The position numbers and the translations under genes were made by a program. The notes beneath the pieces are model-generated. The model worked only from the letters and a program-made list of their open reading frames with translations, was not told the DNA's origin and ran no database searches. DNA of 5,924 nucleotides from DASQDN01 sp035630195 (GTDB lineage: Bacteria > Acidobacteriota > Terriglobia > Bryobacterales > Bryobacteraceae). Location of the stretch: positions 1 to 5,924 of the forward strand of contig DASQLD010000652.1 of the NCBI GenBank assembly GCA_035630195.1, given 5' to 3'. Position 1 is the stretch's first letter. Every line of letters begins with the position of its first letter. Shown in pieces: positions 5,548 to 5,924 of this stretch.

Positions 5548-5924
5548 CTAACGAAGGAATCGCCCTAGGCGTCGCAGGATCTCAGCCTTCGGCTGTGCGC
5601 CCACGATCCGATCCACCTCCCGGCCATTCTCCAGCATGACGAGTAAGGGGATACTACGAACGTGGAACCGTGATGAGACAACCGGGTTCTCATCAACATT
5701 GAGTTTGGCGATCTTAACCTGACCCGCCAACTCTTTGGCGAGTTCGTCAAGCGCCGGCGCGATCATCTTGCATGGGCCGCACCAAGGCGCCCACAGATCC
5801 AGCAGAACCGGCAGCGAAGAACGTTCCACCTCGTCAGCGAACGTCGCGTCCGTAACAACAACCGTGGAGCCGCCGGCTTTCAGAGCAGCCTTGCATCGTC
5901 CACAAACAGCCGTGCGACCCTCTT
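5548..5924 (-). CDS. trxC: Thioredoxin 2-like protein with N-terminal zinc-ribbon remnant (start outside window)
   Basis: The frame is open from the right edge to the TAG at 5548-5550, giving 124 visible residues. The first visible residues, EGRTAVCGRCKAALKAG, include a C-G-R-C pair (visible residues 7 and 10). This corresponds to the second half of the zinc-binding CxxC...CxxC module that distinguishes thioredoxin 2 (TrxC) from TrxA; the first CxxC would lie beyond the edge. The thioredoxin domain then shows D42-L-W-A-P-W-C-G-P-C (active-site cysteines 48 and 51), the N75-V-D-E-N-P segment, the R89-S-I-P92 cis-proline loop, and the E98-N-G turn. All residues needed for dithiol-disulfide exchange are present. 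The GTG at 5829 lies inside the domain linker and is not the start. The protein is expected to be cytoplasmic, reducing protein disulfides with electrons from thioredoxin reductase. It precedes the propeller gene on the same strand. Confidence 0.9.
   Translation of the reverse strand, partial: EGRTAVCGRCKAALKAGGSTVVVTDATFADEVERSSLPVLLDLWAPWCGPCKMIAPALDELAKELAGQVKIAKLNVDENPVVSSRFHVRSIPLLVMLENGREVDRIVGAQPKAEILRRLGRFLR

Noticed and set aside
1..5924. CRISPR array, tRNA, rRNA, transposase or defence-system genes
   Set aside because: No regularly spaced direct repeats, no tRNA-like cloverleaf sequence and no transposase, nuclease or toxin motifs were seen in any frame.

Overview
The window is a dense bacterial segment with mixed gene orientation and moderately high GC by eye. 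It encodes soluble enzymes plus several exported propeller or cupin proteins. The gene mix (a TPR protein ending in a PRNGRALFGL-like motif, a secreted PQQ-like propeller opening with a WxRWRGP motif, a DinB-like protein, a secreted bicupin) resembles Acidobacteriota of the Solibacter/Bryobacterales type. Planctomycetota or Verrucomicrobiota are alternatives. This placement comes from family recognition only, with no phylogenetic marker.

Layout. Positions 2-319 (+) hold the C-terminal end of a TPR protein cut by the left edge. From 335 (+) runs a second reading frame in the same direction. A GTG codon opens a convincing secretory signal peptide, which meets an in-frame TAG at 410-412. The same frame then continues open to 1606 and encodes a propeller-like hypothetical protein. 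The first ATG after the TAG is at 500, so a simple gene call gives 500-1606 without the export signal. The 3' end of this frame overlaps, in antisense, the end of a DinB-fold gene (1518-2036, -). A 40-nt divergent gap separates that gene from a two-gene + unit: a secreted double-cupin protein (2077-2727) followed after 3 nt by a GlcD/D-lactate dehydrogenase-type FAD oxidase (2731-4104). Two adjacent perfect palindromes (4123-4139 and 4140-4159) sit in the convergent gap before a - unit. That unit is a thioredoxin-2-like gene cut by the right edge (5548-5924) and, downstream of it, a secreted PQQ-like beta-propeller protein (4173-5480).

How the genes may work together. The cupin and FAD oxidase are almost certainly co-transcribed and possibly translationally linked, but no shared substrate can be read from the sequence. 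Thioredoxin and the propeller protein are co-oriented 67 nt apart and may share a transcript. Nothing here is a defence system, CRISPR array, transposase, tRNA or rRNA, and I find no convincing undescribed multi-gene system. The best second-look items are the in-frame stop that cuts a signal peptide from its protein, the antisense tail shared with the DinB gene, and the palindrome pair.
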